Below, one piece after another: positions 1 to 13,341 of a stretch of DNA of 64,000 bases. Within the stretch, counting starts at the first letter, position 1. Every line of letters starts with the position of its first letter. The notes beneath the pieces are model-generated. The model made no database searches. It had not been told where the DNA came from and worked only from the letters and a program-made list of their open reading frames with translations. Origin of the DNA: Strigops habroptila (lineage: Eukaryota; Chordata; Aves; Psittaciformes; Psittacidae); assembly GCF_004027225.2 (NCBI RefSeq), contig NC_044290.2, positions 3,612,906 through 3,676,905 on the forward strand, read 5' to 3'. Both the position numbers and the translations under genes were made by a program.

Positions 1-3000
1 CTCACATAGATTTTCTGGAAGCCAGGCTGTAGCCAAGCAAAGTAGTTTGCTACCTTCCTTTGCCTGTTTGAATGACAGCTTTGGGAAGGGGTGTCTGAAG
101 GCAAGGATGTTGTCAGGAGGGTTGAGGGGTGTCCTGGTCCTCCCAAACCCCATCACTGCTCAGCTGGGTGGCCCTAGGACCTCTTATATCAGCCTACATA
201 AGGTAAGGATGAGAATTGCTGCCCAGAACAGGTGTGTAGTAAGACTCTATGAAAGCTGAAAAGCACCTTACGCTCCTCAGCATAAGACATTTTAACTAAA
301 ACCCATTATAACATCATGTTGGTTACAGCATGAAGGAGCCTTGAAAAGGGACAGTGGTGCACAGCAGTGGCAGGATGGCCTAGAAACACTCACCTGGATC
401 ATTGCATCTCAGCCTGGCTTTACCACAAATCCAGCCTCAGGTGAGACCTGAGTTCCTCGTGCTATTGGGGAAAACTATCCCCAAACGCAGAGCAACCCTT
501 TCATTTCCTAACAGAGACTGCCCGAGCTCAACATGCATCCCAGCAAAAGGCTTTTCAAGCAGCTCCATGGGGAAAAAGGAAGACTGGAACACAGCTGAAA
601 ATGTTTCCTTGTCCCTCCTGCACTCTGCAAGGTCTCTTGTCCCCTGTTTCGATGACAAAACCCTCTCTCTGGGGCCTTGGGGTGACATTGCTCCTGCACA
701 GAGAGGCTGGTGCACTGCCACCTCTCACTTCTGGTGTGATCTCCAGAGATCCCCCAGGGTGAGGGATGCCATCCCATGCCACGCATCCGTGTGCCTGAGG
801 ACTGAGTGCTCGAGCTCCTTTGTCCCAGATCATGCCTGAGTCTCCCGGCAGTGCTGTTATCCCAAGGTCCCTGATTACGGATGCTCCGTATCTGCGTTCT
901 TCCCCTGTATCCTTAAGATAAACATGTCCTTCACTGTAGTCACCTACTCCATCATCCACTCCTATCAAATGAGCCTTGCTAGCTCGTAAATTACTGTGCA
1001 AACCATTCCAAACAATAAAGGCAATTTTACTTACTGAACCATTAAATTTACATACTTAAATTAGACTCAACCAGACGTTGAGAGGGGACGTCTTGTGGCC
1101 AGACAAACAATGAATTTAGGGAAAGAGCTGCCGTGTACTTCCCCACCTCTCACATGAAATTAATGAGGTGCTTCAATTTAATCACCATTAAAATTACATC
1201 TTTATTTAGTTACTTAGAGTTTGACTCACTGCGTGGCGTGGAACATGGAGTAATGCTGCCAACATCAACCCTTCCATAGAGGGGAGGCAGGGAGGAGGTC
1301 CAGCTCCCCAAAATGCCCTTTGAACTCTTTTCCAGGCAGACCTGGTTTGTGTGTCATGATCCCAAACTGTTCTCCAGGGACTGTTATTAAGGTAAAATGA
1401 TGAGGGAAGAGAAACAACAAGACAGAGAAAATTGAGAAACTAAGGTCTGGGATCATTCTAGGACAGATTGGAGATAGGGAGACAGAAAGGCACATTACTT
1501 CTTTAGACAGTACCAACAAATGGGAAGCTCTCACAGCATTGTCAGTCCCAAAGTTCAGAGCATGTGACATGGAGAAACAGTTTGAAACAAAAGCATACAG
1601 TTGAGATAGAGACGAAGAGCCAAGAGACATGCCTGATCTCGCGTGCATGTGCGATTTGTTTTGCATTTGCTCCCACACACACATAATTTATTCACCTCAA
1701 GGTGCTCCTGGGCAGGGGGAGGCTGGTGCCAAGGGAGGGCAGTGCTTTTCCAGTTTCACTCTTGGGGTCTATCACTCATGCCCATGCTCATGCCATGCAC
1801 ATCCCGAGACATGGATGAGAGCTCACAGCCCAGTTGAGCAAGGGCTGCTATAGCAGCAAGCACTCAGTTTGGTACCAGAAAGTTACCAATAAGCAATAGA
1901 GATGCCTGGAGACAGCAGCAAAGTCTTCAAGATCTGTGGGGATAGAAGGAGGGGACAGGCTGCTTGTTGGGGAAGGTTCAGCACCCTGTGCTGAGGAACC
2001 TGCTGCCTCTCTGTGATGTCGAAGTCATGTAAGAGAGCAGAATAAAGAGATTATGGGGCCCTGTGGAAGTGGTGTAAAGGAAATCAGTCCTTACCATACT
2101 GGGAATAACATGTGCATGTAGGATGAGGTGGAAAGTTTCTGAAGCAGAGAGCTCTGAAGGAAAGTAGGAGGAAGGGAGAGATACTCCAGCCCAGAGGCAA
2201 AGATACGTGTGGTCCACCCAAGGTTACTCAGTATGTCAAAGGCCTAGTGAGGTCTTCCTCAAAATCAGCAATGGGCTACCGAAGCAGAGACCTTTTTTGT
2301 AACTCTAAAATGATTTTCACCCTGACAGATTCTCTGCTCCCCCACTTCAGCTGTGCTCAGTGGTCTCAGTGGCCTTGCTCCTGTTTGATGCTGATGAGAA
2401 CAAGCAAGATTAGACCTTACTGAGTTCCATTTGGAGACATGAAACACTGGGAATCCCTCTTCCCCCATAGATAACCACAGCTCTGCATGGATGGAGCACA
2501 TCCACATGATTTCCATCAGAAAGCCTTCTCTTCTCCTTGACTCATTTAATTCACTCCTGCCCCAGCTGCAAAGGGAGACCAGCTCCCAGCAAGCCCACGG
2601 TGACACCGTGGTAATGCTGACTCCTTTCTGAGACATGAGATACCTCCAAACCCACGTTTACATGGCCAGTAATACCATATTCCAGCTGTCAGCAGAACTA
2701 CTGGGATGCTGTGGCAGTGCACTGGATGTGCACACCAACACCAGCGCACATCCATGCTGAGGCTGGCACAAGACTGGGAACGGGATGCCCACTGCTGTGA
2801 TTTTGCTGAAACCAGCCCAGCTCTTGAGTGGGTGCTTTAATGCCAACAATAAATGGGAGAATGGCAGAAATGGGGCTGCAAATAAAACCTGTGTATTCAG
2901 ATGCTACCTGTGGGTTCCGTTTTCCCTTTGATCTCTGCACAAGTCCTGTACTGGCAGGTGCTATGTGCCACCACGCACATAGTGAGCAGTTAGACCTCAG

Positions 3001-6000
3001 CTCACATCCTGACCCAAAACCTACAGTTCAAACAGGACATAAGGGGGTTTGTTTGGCTTCCCATTTGGGTGGCATCTCTCTTCAGACAGGAAGCAGAAAA
3101 ATGAGTTATGTATAGAAGGAAACAGCACTTGCACCTGAAAGCTCACAGCAAGAAAGATGGAAAAAAAACAAGTCCACAAAAGAGTAAACACCAAACTGCC
3201 AACTGCTTTTTACCTTCTGTAAATCAAAACACACTTTGGAAGTAAAGCCTCCCAAATTATAGCAGGCAAGATGAAACATTAACCCACGTAGAGTGGGGAT
3301 GGCAATAGCAGAGATACACAGACTAGAGACAAAGCTGCAGTTTGTCTACATTAAAATGCAACATCAGCAGAGGTGTCTGAAAGAGTCATTTATCAATTCC
3401 TGGATTAGAGAGACATCTGAAAGTAAGTGCACCACTTATACACGCATAGGCACAAATTGTCTGCTGAGGAAGGAGTGCAGAGCTGCAGTCTTTGTGCCTT
3501 GGAAGTTTCTATCTCTAGTCCTCTGGGTAAATATAGGGCCAGAATGACATTAAGCATGGAAAATAGGAACCTTGCTCATGGTAACAGGGGGTACAATTCA
3601 TGTGAGCAGCCAGGATGGAAACTAATCTAATGCTGCAATTTCAGAGAAACAATATAGAGCCACTCACATACATCATGATTAATGACTGGATACCATAGTG
3701 TGAAAACCATTTAAAAAATGGCATTTTTGTCACTGACAATGTTACACATATAGTAAAGGTCATACATGATAAAAGCATTATCCATATTTCTTCTGCAAAC
3801 ATGCTTAACCTTGTAGAGCACAATTCCCTGGAAGATTGGTGATCCATCTCCAGCTGCAAACTGCACTCTCCAGAACCCGAGAAGGCAAATTTTACATTTC
3901 TATCACTCCCAACCACACTCACACGGGCTGTGGGAAGCCTGCATGCCTGCTGAAGCTGAAAGGGATAGAAATGTTTTACAGCAGCACCTACCCTGGGCTC
4001 TCCTCCCTCCACCATGTCTCCGGCTGTCGCCTTGCGCTGGAGCCGTGCTGGAAACACAGTTACCTGCAGATTCCCTCTCTAAAGCCTCCTTGAGGAATCC
4101 CTTTAGCACCCTCTGGCCACAGGTAGGACCCACCAGTGAGTCTATTCATGCTCGCCTTTGCTATCTGGCAGTGTTTAGCAGTAGGAAGTTGGTAGCTGGT
4201 TGACCAGTTGCCATCTGCAGAGAAACCTCACCCTATTCAAGGATGGAGATGGACACCTTGGAGATGTCCTGCTGAAAAGCTTAGGTGAGTCCACAGACAA
4301 GACATTTTCTTTTTTAAGAGCTGCATTTAAAACACACAAGTCCCTGCCAAAGGCTAGGTTGGCTCAGCCCATGGAAGACACCCCTCCAGGCACCAGGAGA
4401 GTAATTTCAGACCAAAATCCAGTCCGACCTTTGCCACCAACTCAGACCCCACACACCTTCTGAAGCCCACATGGCTTGCCATAACTTGTTATAGTTGCAT
4501 CCACAACTTGCATAGTCCTCCAGACTTGCTGAAACCCGCAAACACCAATGCTATGAGCCAGATTACAAACCTACCTTGCAGCTCGGGAAGCTGGGGTGTC
4601 TTGGCTGAAATGTGGAGAAGCAACAAAGCAAAAAATCTGTAACCCCCTGGAAACCCCACAGAAAGTGGCAACTTTCTGTGTATGTGCCATTTTTTGCTGA
4701 CACACAACACAAGAGAAATTTTTCCACTATGCTGAAATACATCTACCCACATTTGCACGAGTATTCACTGTCTGGCCACACCGTGCTCTGTCCATCTGCC
4801 TCTCAGGGTCCTTTTCCTGCTAGTTCTGAGCTCTGCTGCTGAACCTCAGGTTTAGCTGCAATTCAGGGTTACACTCTGTGCTATCAAGCCAAGCACAAGA
4901 TCTTGTTATTGCTTATTATTATCTACAGCAAATAAAACCCCTGCATGAAACAAACATTTGCATAGTGAGATCCAGTATAAGGCTCATTGCATCAGGTTAG
5001 ACTCCACTTTAAGAATCCCTGACCACCTCACCTTGAGCAGGGGTTGGGTACAAGGACAGGGGCTGTGCTCACTGAAGGATGCTCTTATCTTTCAGCAGGG
5101 CACAGACATGAAGAAACACCAAAGCAACCACTAAAGCAGGATAAGCAGCAATGCAGTTCACCACCTCTGCGTGCTGAATCTTTGCTAACGAATAAGTATC
5201 CCTATAAAAAGTACAGGGATGCCATCACACCTTAACAAGTGGGGTCAGTGGGAATCCAGAGGCTGCAGGCAGGATCTCTTCCCCCATCACCAGCTCCCAG
5301 CTCCACAGCAGATCTGACCTCCCTTGGAGAAAAGGACATGATCTCACTCTGGAGGAATTTCCTCTGTAGGAGACTCTGGAAAATGCTATGGGAGGAGATG
5401 GGAGCTCAGTGCCTTTCAACCACCTCCTGGAGCAGGGAGCTTCCCCCCCACTGGCTGTGAGATGGGGGCTGGAGCACTCCAGCAGCACAGCCCTGGGTTC
5501 AGGGGGTAACCACCTCATTGGGAAGGATTGCTACCCAGGGATTTCTGCATCACTTGGAAAAGGGTGACCCCACATATCCCTGAGGGTCCCACACGTCCCC
5601 AGTGCTGGTAGGGGTCAGCCCTGATGCAAGGAGGCGGCACTGGGCAGGGAGGAGCTGCCTGACGGAGGGGATAGAGGGGACATTCCAGGCTGGCATTCAC
5701 AGTTTGTCAGCTCAGCTTGTGCTTTCTTATGCGAACAGCACAGCCAAAGCTTCCCACTGCGCTCAGACTGGGAAAGCTTTTGCCCAGAGTGGTTTGCAAA
5801 GAGTAGCTGGACCAAATTATTCTTCTCATCATGAATGCCTCTCTCTGAGCCACCTTACCCATGCCGATACTCAAACGATATTAATATGAATGAATGCATC
5901 TTGTCTCGGGGTGTCTCATGGTAGGAGCCATTTTAGAAACACGGGGAGGGTGGAGGGAAGGAGGAAACACAATTGAGCAGCCCTGGTTGCATCTGTCCTA

Positions 6001-7619
6001 TTCCTCAGATGGCAATTTCTCTCTCCCAGGAGCACCACAGACTAGAGGTACTCACAGACTATACATCATTCAGGCTTTTGCTTTGCAAAATTAGCTTTCT
6101 TCGCCAGGAAACAAAGGATTTGCTGTATTGGATCAGGCTATTGCCATGTCTGCTGCTGTATCCAAGCTCTGGTACTTAAGAAACACGACGGCTTTCCCCT
6201 GTGCTATGCTGGCCAAGCCCCTGCCTGGGAGCTGCCTACACAGTCAGAGATTGCTTCCAGATTGCCACAGAAATCCAGCTGATGCTCAGTAGCAGGTAGT
6301 TTAACTTCTCTCCTCATTTTGTCATCTTACATCCCACAAATGGGCAACATTATTTAGTCCTTTTAAAAACTCAGCCACAACGTTTATCTCAATACGAGCC
6401 TTCAGCACTGCCCTCCATAAAGCCAACTACATACCACATAAAAGCAGGGGTTCTTTTTACTAGTTCAAAATTTACTGCTCTGGCTGGTTTACTTTATGGC
6501 TGTTAATACAGTGAAAGCTTTTGGAAGGAGGGGAAGGTGGTGGGGGATGGGGCAGGAGGGAGCAGGAGACAAAGGTAACAGGCTGTGGTTAAGACAAGGG
6601 CTTCACGCACCCAGCCCAATGGGAAGACCATAACTTATAACACATTGAACGTCACGGGCAAGGAGAAGGACCTTTGAGAGCATTCTCCAGAGGTTCATGG
6701 CACAGACCATTCCACCAGCTCTCCTGCAGTGGGTGATGGAGCTGCGGGTACCACTGGGCTGCACCGTGGCTTCTAATGCTTCCCCTCTTATGCAAAGGGG
6801 GCATGAAGGGGGCTTCTTGGCCAGGCAGAGCCTGCCCTTCCCCATGGACCCAAGGTGGAGGGTTCGTAGCTAGGGAGAAATACTAAAGGTGCCCAGAGCC
6901 CTGTGTCTGCAAATACAGGCTAAGCAGACAGGCTGCAACCTGGGAGATGCCTCTGCCTGCCACACCAGCAACAGCCTCCTTCTTTTTGACCTTTAACTCC
7001 TTCTGGCCCAAACCAGAGGACACGTTGCTGTTGAACATCTAGCCAAAGGCATGGAGAAGAGGTTTCTTTTGGGATGAATGCTGCATACTGCCACTGGGGT
7101 GAGCAAACATGGGCTGTGCAGCAGCAGCAGCTTTGCTGCTTGTGCACGGAGGGCACTGCAGGGTAGACATTTCCTCCCCTCTTCACTGACCTTCTTCACG
7201 GGGTCCCTGTCTCTGGTATTTGCAATAGGAGAAGGAAATCACCCCAGTTGCATGCAGAAGGGAAAACATAGCATCTCGAACACACACAGATCCAATCTCT
7301 AAACCAAAAGCCATGCCCTAGCTCCGCAAAATTGCTGCTCTCTATCCAAAAGGCAGGGCAGCCACTGAGGAGTTATGCAGAGCTCATGTGCCCACACACC
7401 ACCTCATCATACAACTCCTCATGGACCAACACACCTGAGCATGTGCAGAGAAACCTCCCTGAGCCCTTGGACTGTGCCTGTGCTCGGTGTGAGCCTGTCT
7501 GGCTCTCAGGGCACATGGAGTGCATGTAGTTCCCATCAGCTATGTCCTCCCCACAAGACCAGAGGTAACTGAGGGTGCTCTCTGCCATCTTGTGTGAGCC
7601 AAGAACCAGGAACTGCTGC
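1..7619. other. Unique non-coding stretch, no gene recognised
   Basis: No coding exon, RNA gene or transposable element is recognisable here. Open frames reach about 148 codons (minus strand, 555-1001), overlap one another on both strands and resemble no protein family I know. About 980-1230 is AT-rich with several ATTAA/TTTAATC-type runs and could be a weakly conserved block. A perfect octamer motif (ATTTGCAT) lies at 4956-4963. An 8-bp perfect hairpin (CTATGTGC / GCACATAG, 6-nt loop) lies at 2961-2982, which is within chance expectation. A purine G-run near 6.53 kb is listed separately. Confidence 0.6.
6530..6560 (+). other. G-rich tract, possible G-quadruplex
   Basis: Four G-runs follow closely on the plus strand: 4 G at 6530-6533, 5 G at 6542-6546, 4 G at 6549-6552 and 3 G at 6558-6560. 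The spacers are 8, 2 and 5 nt. The first spacer is one base longer than the usual 7-nt limit for a canonical four-run G-quadruplex, although shorter GG runs inside it could help. The setting is a purine-rich patch with no gene nearby. Any function is speculative. Confidence 0.35.
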
Positions 7620-7800
7620 AGAGATCATTATTCTTGCTAATTACCAGGCAACATCAAACAAGATAAGCATTTTACTCCTCATCACTGAATTTTGTTATGC
7701 TAATTAGAGTTGTATAAGCTGTTGCTATTAAACCTGGAGAGTCAGAAAAACATTTGCATTAATACCCACAAAGCTGCATCAAAACCTAGTTATTAGTATT
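7620..7800. promoter_or_regulatory. AT-rich block, candidate conserved non-coding element
   Basis: This block stands out from its flanks by low GC and a high density of homeodomain-type cores: CTAATTA, GCTAATTAG, ATTAAACC and CATTAATAC. It has a perfect octamer motif (ATTTGCAT) at 7752-7759. No repeat family is recognisable and all frames are interrupted. Vertebrate developmental enhancers often look like this, but conservation was not measured. The call rests on composition and motif density only. Confidence 0.3.
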
Positions 7801-9523
7801 TCAATGAGGTTCAGGTTATGGGGAAGCTGCTGCCATTTCAGGGGCTGGTTTGTTGTTTTGAAATCCTGCTGTGAGTGAAAATATAAATAAGTGAAAGGTG
7901 AGGCCTCACGCAGACAATGCTTCTTGTAGATGGGGAATTAATCTAAGGAAACTTTGATCAGGAGAAGACATAAATGGGAGAGGGAGAGGGGAGGCAGAAC
8001 AGCGCAGGGATTTAGCTGCTCTGTGTATAGTGCTGCACAGCCAAGGGGTCAGGGTCCGTAAGTCTCAACTGTGGATGCCAGGCTGGACTTTACTACTTGG
8101 ATTCCTGCCTCCCAGCTGTTCCCAGACACTTTGCTTGATCTGAGTGTTATGGGTTTAACTCTGAAATGCAGTGGGGAACAGGAGCTGCCTCCTGACTTTG
8201 CGTGAGAATTGCTATCTTCCCTTCACCTTGTGCATCACACTGAAAACCAGGGTGTTCACCAAAAGGATGGAGGGCAGAGTTTCTGGTTACCAATATACAC
8301 ACAAAGCCACATGTCTAAACCTTCATGGGGAACCAACTCTGTAACAAGAATTGGCAATTCCTTCTTTTTAGTGCCAATCACAGCAGCCAAGTGTTTCATC
8401 TGAACCTCTCACAGCATTTCAGACAGGCAAATTATTCCCCCACATGCCTCTTTGATACAACAATTATCACCATTTGATGCATCAAATACACGAGAAATAT
8501 TTAGGGGAGTCCAAACAGGCAGCTTGTGAGCAAGGGAAGGGCTACTTTAACCCCTTAGCTCCTGGTGCTGAAGTGAGATGTTTGCAAAGACACACATCAT
8601 TATTTCCATTATATGGAGGCGCTGGTATTGAGCCCATGTGAACTGGTATCACAGCAAACCTTGTACACACAGGAGGGCTGTGACAGGTCCATACACAGCA
8701 GAGGGAACCCATCAGGGAAGGAGCTGGGGTATAATTTGAGTTAGGAGCAAGCATCCTTACCCCAAGGATAACACTGTGGCTGTTGGAACACTGCACTTGA
8801 CCTATATGAGAGGGGAGCAGGCTGTCCTAGCAGGGTCCTCAGAGCAGCCTCCATCAGACAGCAGCCTCCCTGACCCCTTGGCTCAAGCCACAGAACTCCC
8901 TTTGCCTGGCATTTATTCCCCAGTAAAGAGCAGACCCTATTGACAGCTGGGTGCAGCTTAAATAATACAGCTTGAGCTCTCTCTATAACCCATAGTGTTA
9001 TTCTATTGATGAGGCCACAAGATATCTGGTTTTAGCAGACCATTTGTCACCAGTTCCTGGAGAGGGGAAATAATTCCTTCTCTCACCGTATGTTTCTATC
9101 AAAGAAGAATAAAAAAAGGGAAAGAAAAGTAATTCTTTCATTTTCTCTTTCTGGTGGAAGCATTCAGGTGAATTGGTTAGCTGTGTGAAGGAAGTGGTGT
9201 TTCAGTAATGATGGATTGTGGTGGCAGTGTTCTGTGCTCCATCACTGTGCTGATGGGGAGGAACCTGGATGCACAGCACACCCCGTCCCACGCTGCCATT
9301 CAACACCTAGCCTGTGCTGAGTGCCCACTTGTGTCAATGCACTGACCCATGGGATGCGCTGGTGAAGCACCCAGCTTGGGGATACATCCCTCTCTCCCAG
9401 CACCAGACCCCATCCTCAGCATCAGCCTTTCTGAGTTTCGGGAGCATTGTGTGCTCTGCCTTCTCTCCAGCCTCACTTCCTCCTGCATGCATCCAAGAAA
9501 ATAAACCACAGCAACTTTGCCTC
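7801..9523. other. Unique non-coding stretch, nothing recognised
   Basis: I see no gene, RNA or mobile element in this interval. It holds short purine-rich runs (about 7970-7998) and mixed-composition sequence with chance open frames below 90 codons. Confidence 0.6.
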
Positions 9524-9783
9524 CAGAATCACAGAATCAACCAGGCTGGAAAAGACCTTTAAGCTCATCCAGTCCAACCGCTCCCCAGCACTGCCAAGGC
9601 CACCACTAACCCTGGCACTGAGGCCTCGGCTACACGCGGTGTGAAGACTTGCAGGGACGGTGACTCCAGCACTGCCCTGGGCACCCTCTGGGGAAGGAAT
9701 TGTTCCTCAGCTCCATCTAAACCTCCCCTGGTGCAGCTTGAGGCTGTTTCCTCTTGTCCCATCCCTTGTTCCTTGGGAGCAGC
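9524..9783 (-). mobile_element. CR1 LINE, 3'-end fragment (minus strand)
   Basis: On the plus strand the fragment opens with the inverted CR1 terminus (CAGAATCACAGAATC). It continues with the characteristic GGAAAAGACCTTTAAG and CATCCAGTCCAACC, so the element itself reads on the minus strand. Further in come the CR1 landmarks CCTCCCCTGG, CTTGAGGCTG and CCTCTTGTCC near 9725-9760. CR1 is a non-LTR retrotransposon that is typically 5'-truncated on insertion and leaves no clear target duplication. Only about 260 bp of 3' region remain, with no reverse-transcriptase coding part. Overlapping open frames here (for example 9565-9870) are by-products of this repeat. Confidence 0.92.
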
Positions 9784-10019
9784 CACACCAGAAGACAACG
9801 TTAACACTCCCTCTAACTCGATATGAATCAGAATGAGAAAAAGAGACAAACACAGGCCAGGTGCCATCATCCCACAGGCCCTATTCTAACACTCTGTCCT
9901 CCCTAATCACAGGCAGATTAAGAAAGAAAAAATCCCCATCAGCCACACTACGGGTAGGAGAACTCTAAGAAGGATGAGGAAAACGAAGACACTGTGAAAT
10001 GCAATAGATGTCAACTTCT
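9784..10019. other. Short unique spacer
   Basis: A-rich unique sequence between the CR1 fragment and the AT-rich block that follows. No feature is recognised. Confidence 0.5.
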
Positions 10020-10200
10020 ACTTATTTTTTAATTTCATCTCTTACAAGCTTTTTGGAAGCTAACATGATTAAGTTCTTCACACAATTTATTAGCATCATG
10101 TTGGAAATCCAGCAGTATATTACACTGCCTGAGTAATCCAATTAGTAAAATGTATTTATTTAACCAGAATATTAGCTGCACACAATCCCAAATGAAGTAA
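10020..10200. promoter_or_regulatory. AT-rich block, candidate conserved non-coding element
   Basis: The segment is markedly AT-rich and contains homeodomain-like cores (CCAATTAGT, ATTTATTAGC, GAATATTAGC) and CATGATTAAG. It has no recognisable repeat and no long open frame. Its even, word-like texture contrasts with the neighbouring GC-richer sequence and resembles vertebrate enhancer sequence. No conservation test was possible. Confidence 0.3.
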
Positions 10201-13117
10201 AGTCCCTGATCCTGGGATTCCTCTCACTTCTTGGAATTCATTTACCAGTGACAGAAAGGCTTACTCTAATGAAACAAATATCAGCCCTATGTTTTTGGAA
10301 TAATACAAGAAAACCAATCTTGCTGCTCAGCTAACTGCTTTTTGTCTCTTTTTTTTTTCTCCAGCAGATACCAACAGCATACGGGTTTCACAGCAACATA
10401 AATGTTTTTCTCACTCTCCCACTTTCCTCTCAACCCAACCCCAAGAACAGTCCCAAATCTCCCCAAGCCCAACTGGATTCCTATGCTTTACAGCTACCAA
10501 ATCACTCCCAAAATTGAGAATTTGGGGTTTTTTTCATTCAGCAACCCAGATGTGAAAGTGAACCTCATACCCTCTTTAACCTGATGTGCAAGAGCTTTGA
10601 AATAAAACCACTGTGGTAAGCAAAGGCTCCTGAGCCCTTTTTTCCCTGCCTAATGAAGGAGCTGAGTGACAGCCCCTGAGGCTGGAGGTCTGATGCCACT
10701 GCAGCAGCATCCCCCCCATGCTCTGGTGCTGGCCTGACTCAGTGCTGAGCAAAAGGGGCTGTACCAGGATGTGTACAGCTTTTTAGGGTATTTTTGGCAC
10801 TTTTTTTCTCTTCCTTTTCCCTTTTATTTCATTATTACCTTAAACCTACCCAGCTCCTAACACAACACATTCTCACTTAGGACTCCTGGTTCCCAATTGA
10901 CCCTCTGAGGCTGTGGCAAGGAAAGGCGAGTGGTGGTGGCAGGAGAACCACTGCCTCTGCAGCCTGCCCCGGGGAACGCTTTGCTGTTGACCGATGGTAT
11001 TTTTCCAAAGCTGCTACTCCAATTTATCTTCATTAATTGGCTTAATTAATTATTTTCCCCTGTGACCAGCAGTGGGAGGTTCAGGCACGAGCAGCAGCAA
11101 GGCAGCGTAATGCGGTGAGCCGAGCCCTCTGCTCTGCCCTGTCACTGCCGGGTAACCCCAGTGCTGTGGGTTTTGGCATCTCCCCTGGCTTTTGGATTTG
11201 GGCTGGAGGGGAGCTGCAGACACCCTTGTCTTCACCCATTCAGACAAGGCGTGGGAATAAAAGACTTGTTAATAATGCGCCCCTGGATGGGCATCATAGG
11301 AACCCAAAATCTCGGATTCTGGGGAGTCTGTGTGTGTCATATGCCAGCAGGAAAAGGCACAGAGAGGATGGATTTGCTTTCCTCGCTCATAACCTGTTTT
11401 TCTCCCACTTCATGGAGCAGCACCAGGTCCTCCATCTCCCTGTGCTGCTGCAGCAGCACCTGTGAGGTGGCTCTGAAAGCTGCTATGGCAAAGGCAGAGA
11501 GAGAAGTAAGGGACTAACGGCTGGAGTTAATAATAGACATCATTTGCAATGTGCCTCCAAAAAAATGAACGTCCTGAGGCAAAAAATCTAATTCTGTGTT
11601 TCCTTTCAGATCCTCCTCTGAACGCAGCCGGCGCTGGTGGAGGGAGATGTCTGTACCAGCGATGCGTTTGGGCTCGGTGCAGCAGCCCGTGTGCTGCTCA
11701 TTCACATGCAGGGAATTTGAGAGAGATCCTCCTTTTAATGCAAACAGGAATTACCCATGTAATCTCAGGATTAACAAAGCCCAAGGAATTATTTACATTT
11801 CCTAAATGAGGGAAACTGTATCAATGGGTAAGTCAGAGACAGGGAGGCAAGATGTGGGAGAGTGACTGTACCTGAGGACACAGGAACCCTGGCACTTGGA
11901 AATGGATTCAACTGAGGTTGCACAAAATGTTTGGTGTCTCTGGACAAAAGCTGCTGCTGAGGTGTAAAGCAGACAGACTGATGCTGTCCTCGGGCTTGTT
12001 TCTAGGGTGGCAGTCATGCAAACTTCAGACCCTAAACCTGTGCCTGCAGATCTTCGCTGCATCACAGGATGTAACTCCTCATTCTCTATCAATGATTACA
12101 GCAGCAGTAGGAATAATTAAGACCGGTTTCTTATATTTTTATTGGATTTCTCTTGCAAAGTCTCTCCCACAACAACCCATGTCTCCTCAGCAACACCCAG
12201 TGTGACTGCTGGGTGTGGGACACGGGCCTGCTCCCTCCCTGGTCACACAGAGTATCCCTGTGATTCACTCCACCATCACGCTTTGAAATCAGGCTCCAAT
12301 CGCCCAGAGCATTCACCACACTGTGCTTTTCAGCCTTTACTCCTCCAAAGCTGCAGTGACAGGCAGCAGAGCTTCAGAGCCCCATTTTCTCCAAAATGCT
12401 ATAATACTCATAATAATCACAGCAACAACAACAGTTACAATAAGCCTCCATCCTTCACACACCAGACGATGCCAAGTCAGACTCCATTTCCAAACTAAGA
12501 CATCTCGCGTGCTATTCTCCCTCCCCTCCAGACTAATAGCTGACAATGTATGCCTTCCACATTAATGATAAGGGTTCAAGGAGAAAGAGACTGCTCTCCC
12601 ATTTCGCTGACATTACACTCTCCTATGTACCCACCAACATACCCTAAGGCAACAGAACTAGTAATAGGTTCCTCTAACTGCCTCCTGCATCAAATTTGAC
12701 ATCGGGTGCTTTCTTCTCCTTTCCCATCGCTCACCTTATAACTCTGTCATCATCATTGATTTTGACTTAAGGAGAGAAAAAAAACCCCAACCCTCTCCCC
12801 CCCTGCTTATGCAGCACCAGGGTGGTGGAGCACAGCTGCTGCAGGGACTTGGAGCAGGGCAGGCCAAGGGGCTGCTTCTATTTTGCCTGAGTCTCAGTGG
12901 TGGGGGGATGGAGGCAGCAAGCCGGGAGCATTTGCTGCACCCAGCAGACTGGATTTGCAGCCCTGGAACACCATCACTGGCTGTGTGATGCTCCCCAGCT
13001 TGCAGGCGGCACCATTCTCAGGGGCTTTTTGGGCTGGGTGCGTCTTGCCGCTGAGATCAGGATTTGTCCATTTTTTAGGCAGCATTCCTTTCTCCTCCTT
13101 CTGTCTTTCTTCCACAG
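10201..13117. other. Unique non-coding stretch
   Basis: No gene is recognised. The stretch includes a run of ten T (10349-10358) inside a longer pyrimidine tract ending in CAG, which looks like a 3' splice site. AT-rich TAATTAATT words occur at about 11030-11055. Two overlapping plus-strand open frames of 116 and 118 codons at 11115-11517 sit in different frames over the same bases, and neither looks like a known protein. A low-complexity AATAATAAT/CAACAACAA patch lies at about 12400-12445. Confidence 0.55.
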
Positions 13118-13270
13118 AAATGACAGCTGAAGTGATCTCTAGCTACCTGTGGACTATGTCACTCTATATAGTGAAACCCCCTCTGCCACTTCCCCAAATT
13201 CTCTGCATCAGCACCTGCAGCAGAGGTGATGCCCAGCCCCAGCAAGCCACTGGTGTGGCAGTGAGAAGGG
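13118..13270 (+). other. Possible unannotated exon (splice-like borders)
   Basis: A 153-bp segment is preceded by a pyrimidine tract ending TTCCACAG (AG at 13116-13117) and followed by GTGAGT at 13271-13276, a perfect donor hexamer. It is open in one plus frame throughout and its length is a multiple of three. An ATG in good context lies two bases in. The peptide (about 50 residues, starting MTAEVISSYL) resembles nothing I recognise and is not rich in conserved-domain features. It could be a lncRNA or bird-specific exon, or a chance match to splice consensus, which is common in 64 kb. Confidence 0.15.
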
Positions 13271-13341
13271 GTGAGTGGTGGCTTCAGCACGGAGGGGGGA
13301 AGGACCATTCCTAGAGGCAATCCCGTGGATGGTGGCAGTTA

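Noticed and set aside
2961..2982. 8-bp hairpin CTATGTGC/GCACATAG
   Set aside because: A stem this short with a 6-nt loop is expected by chance several times in 64 kb.
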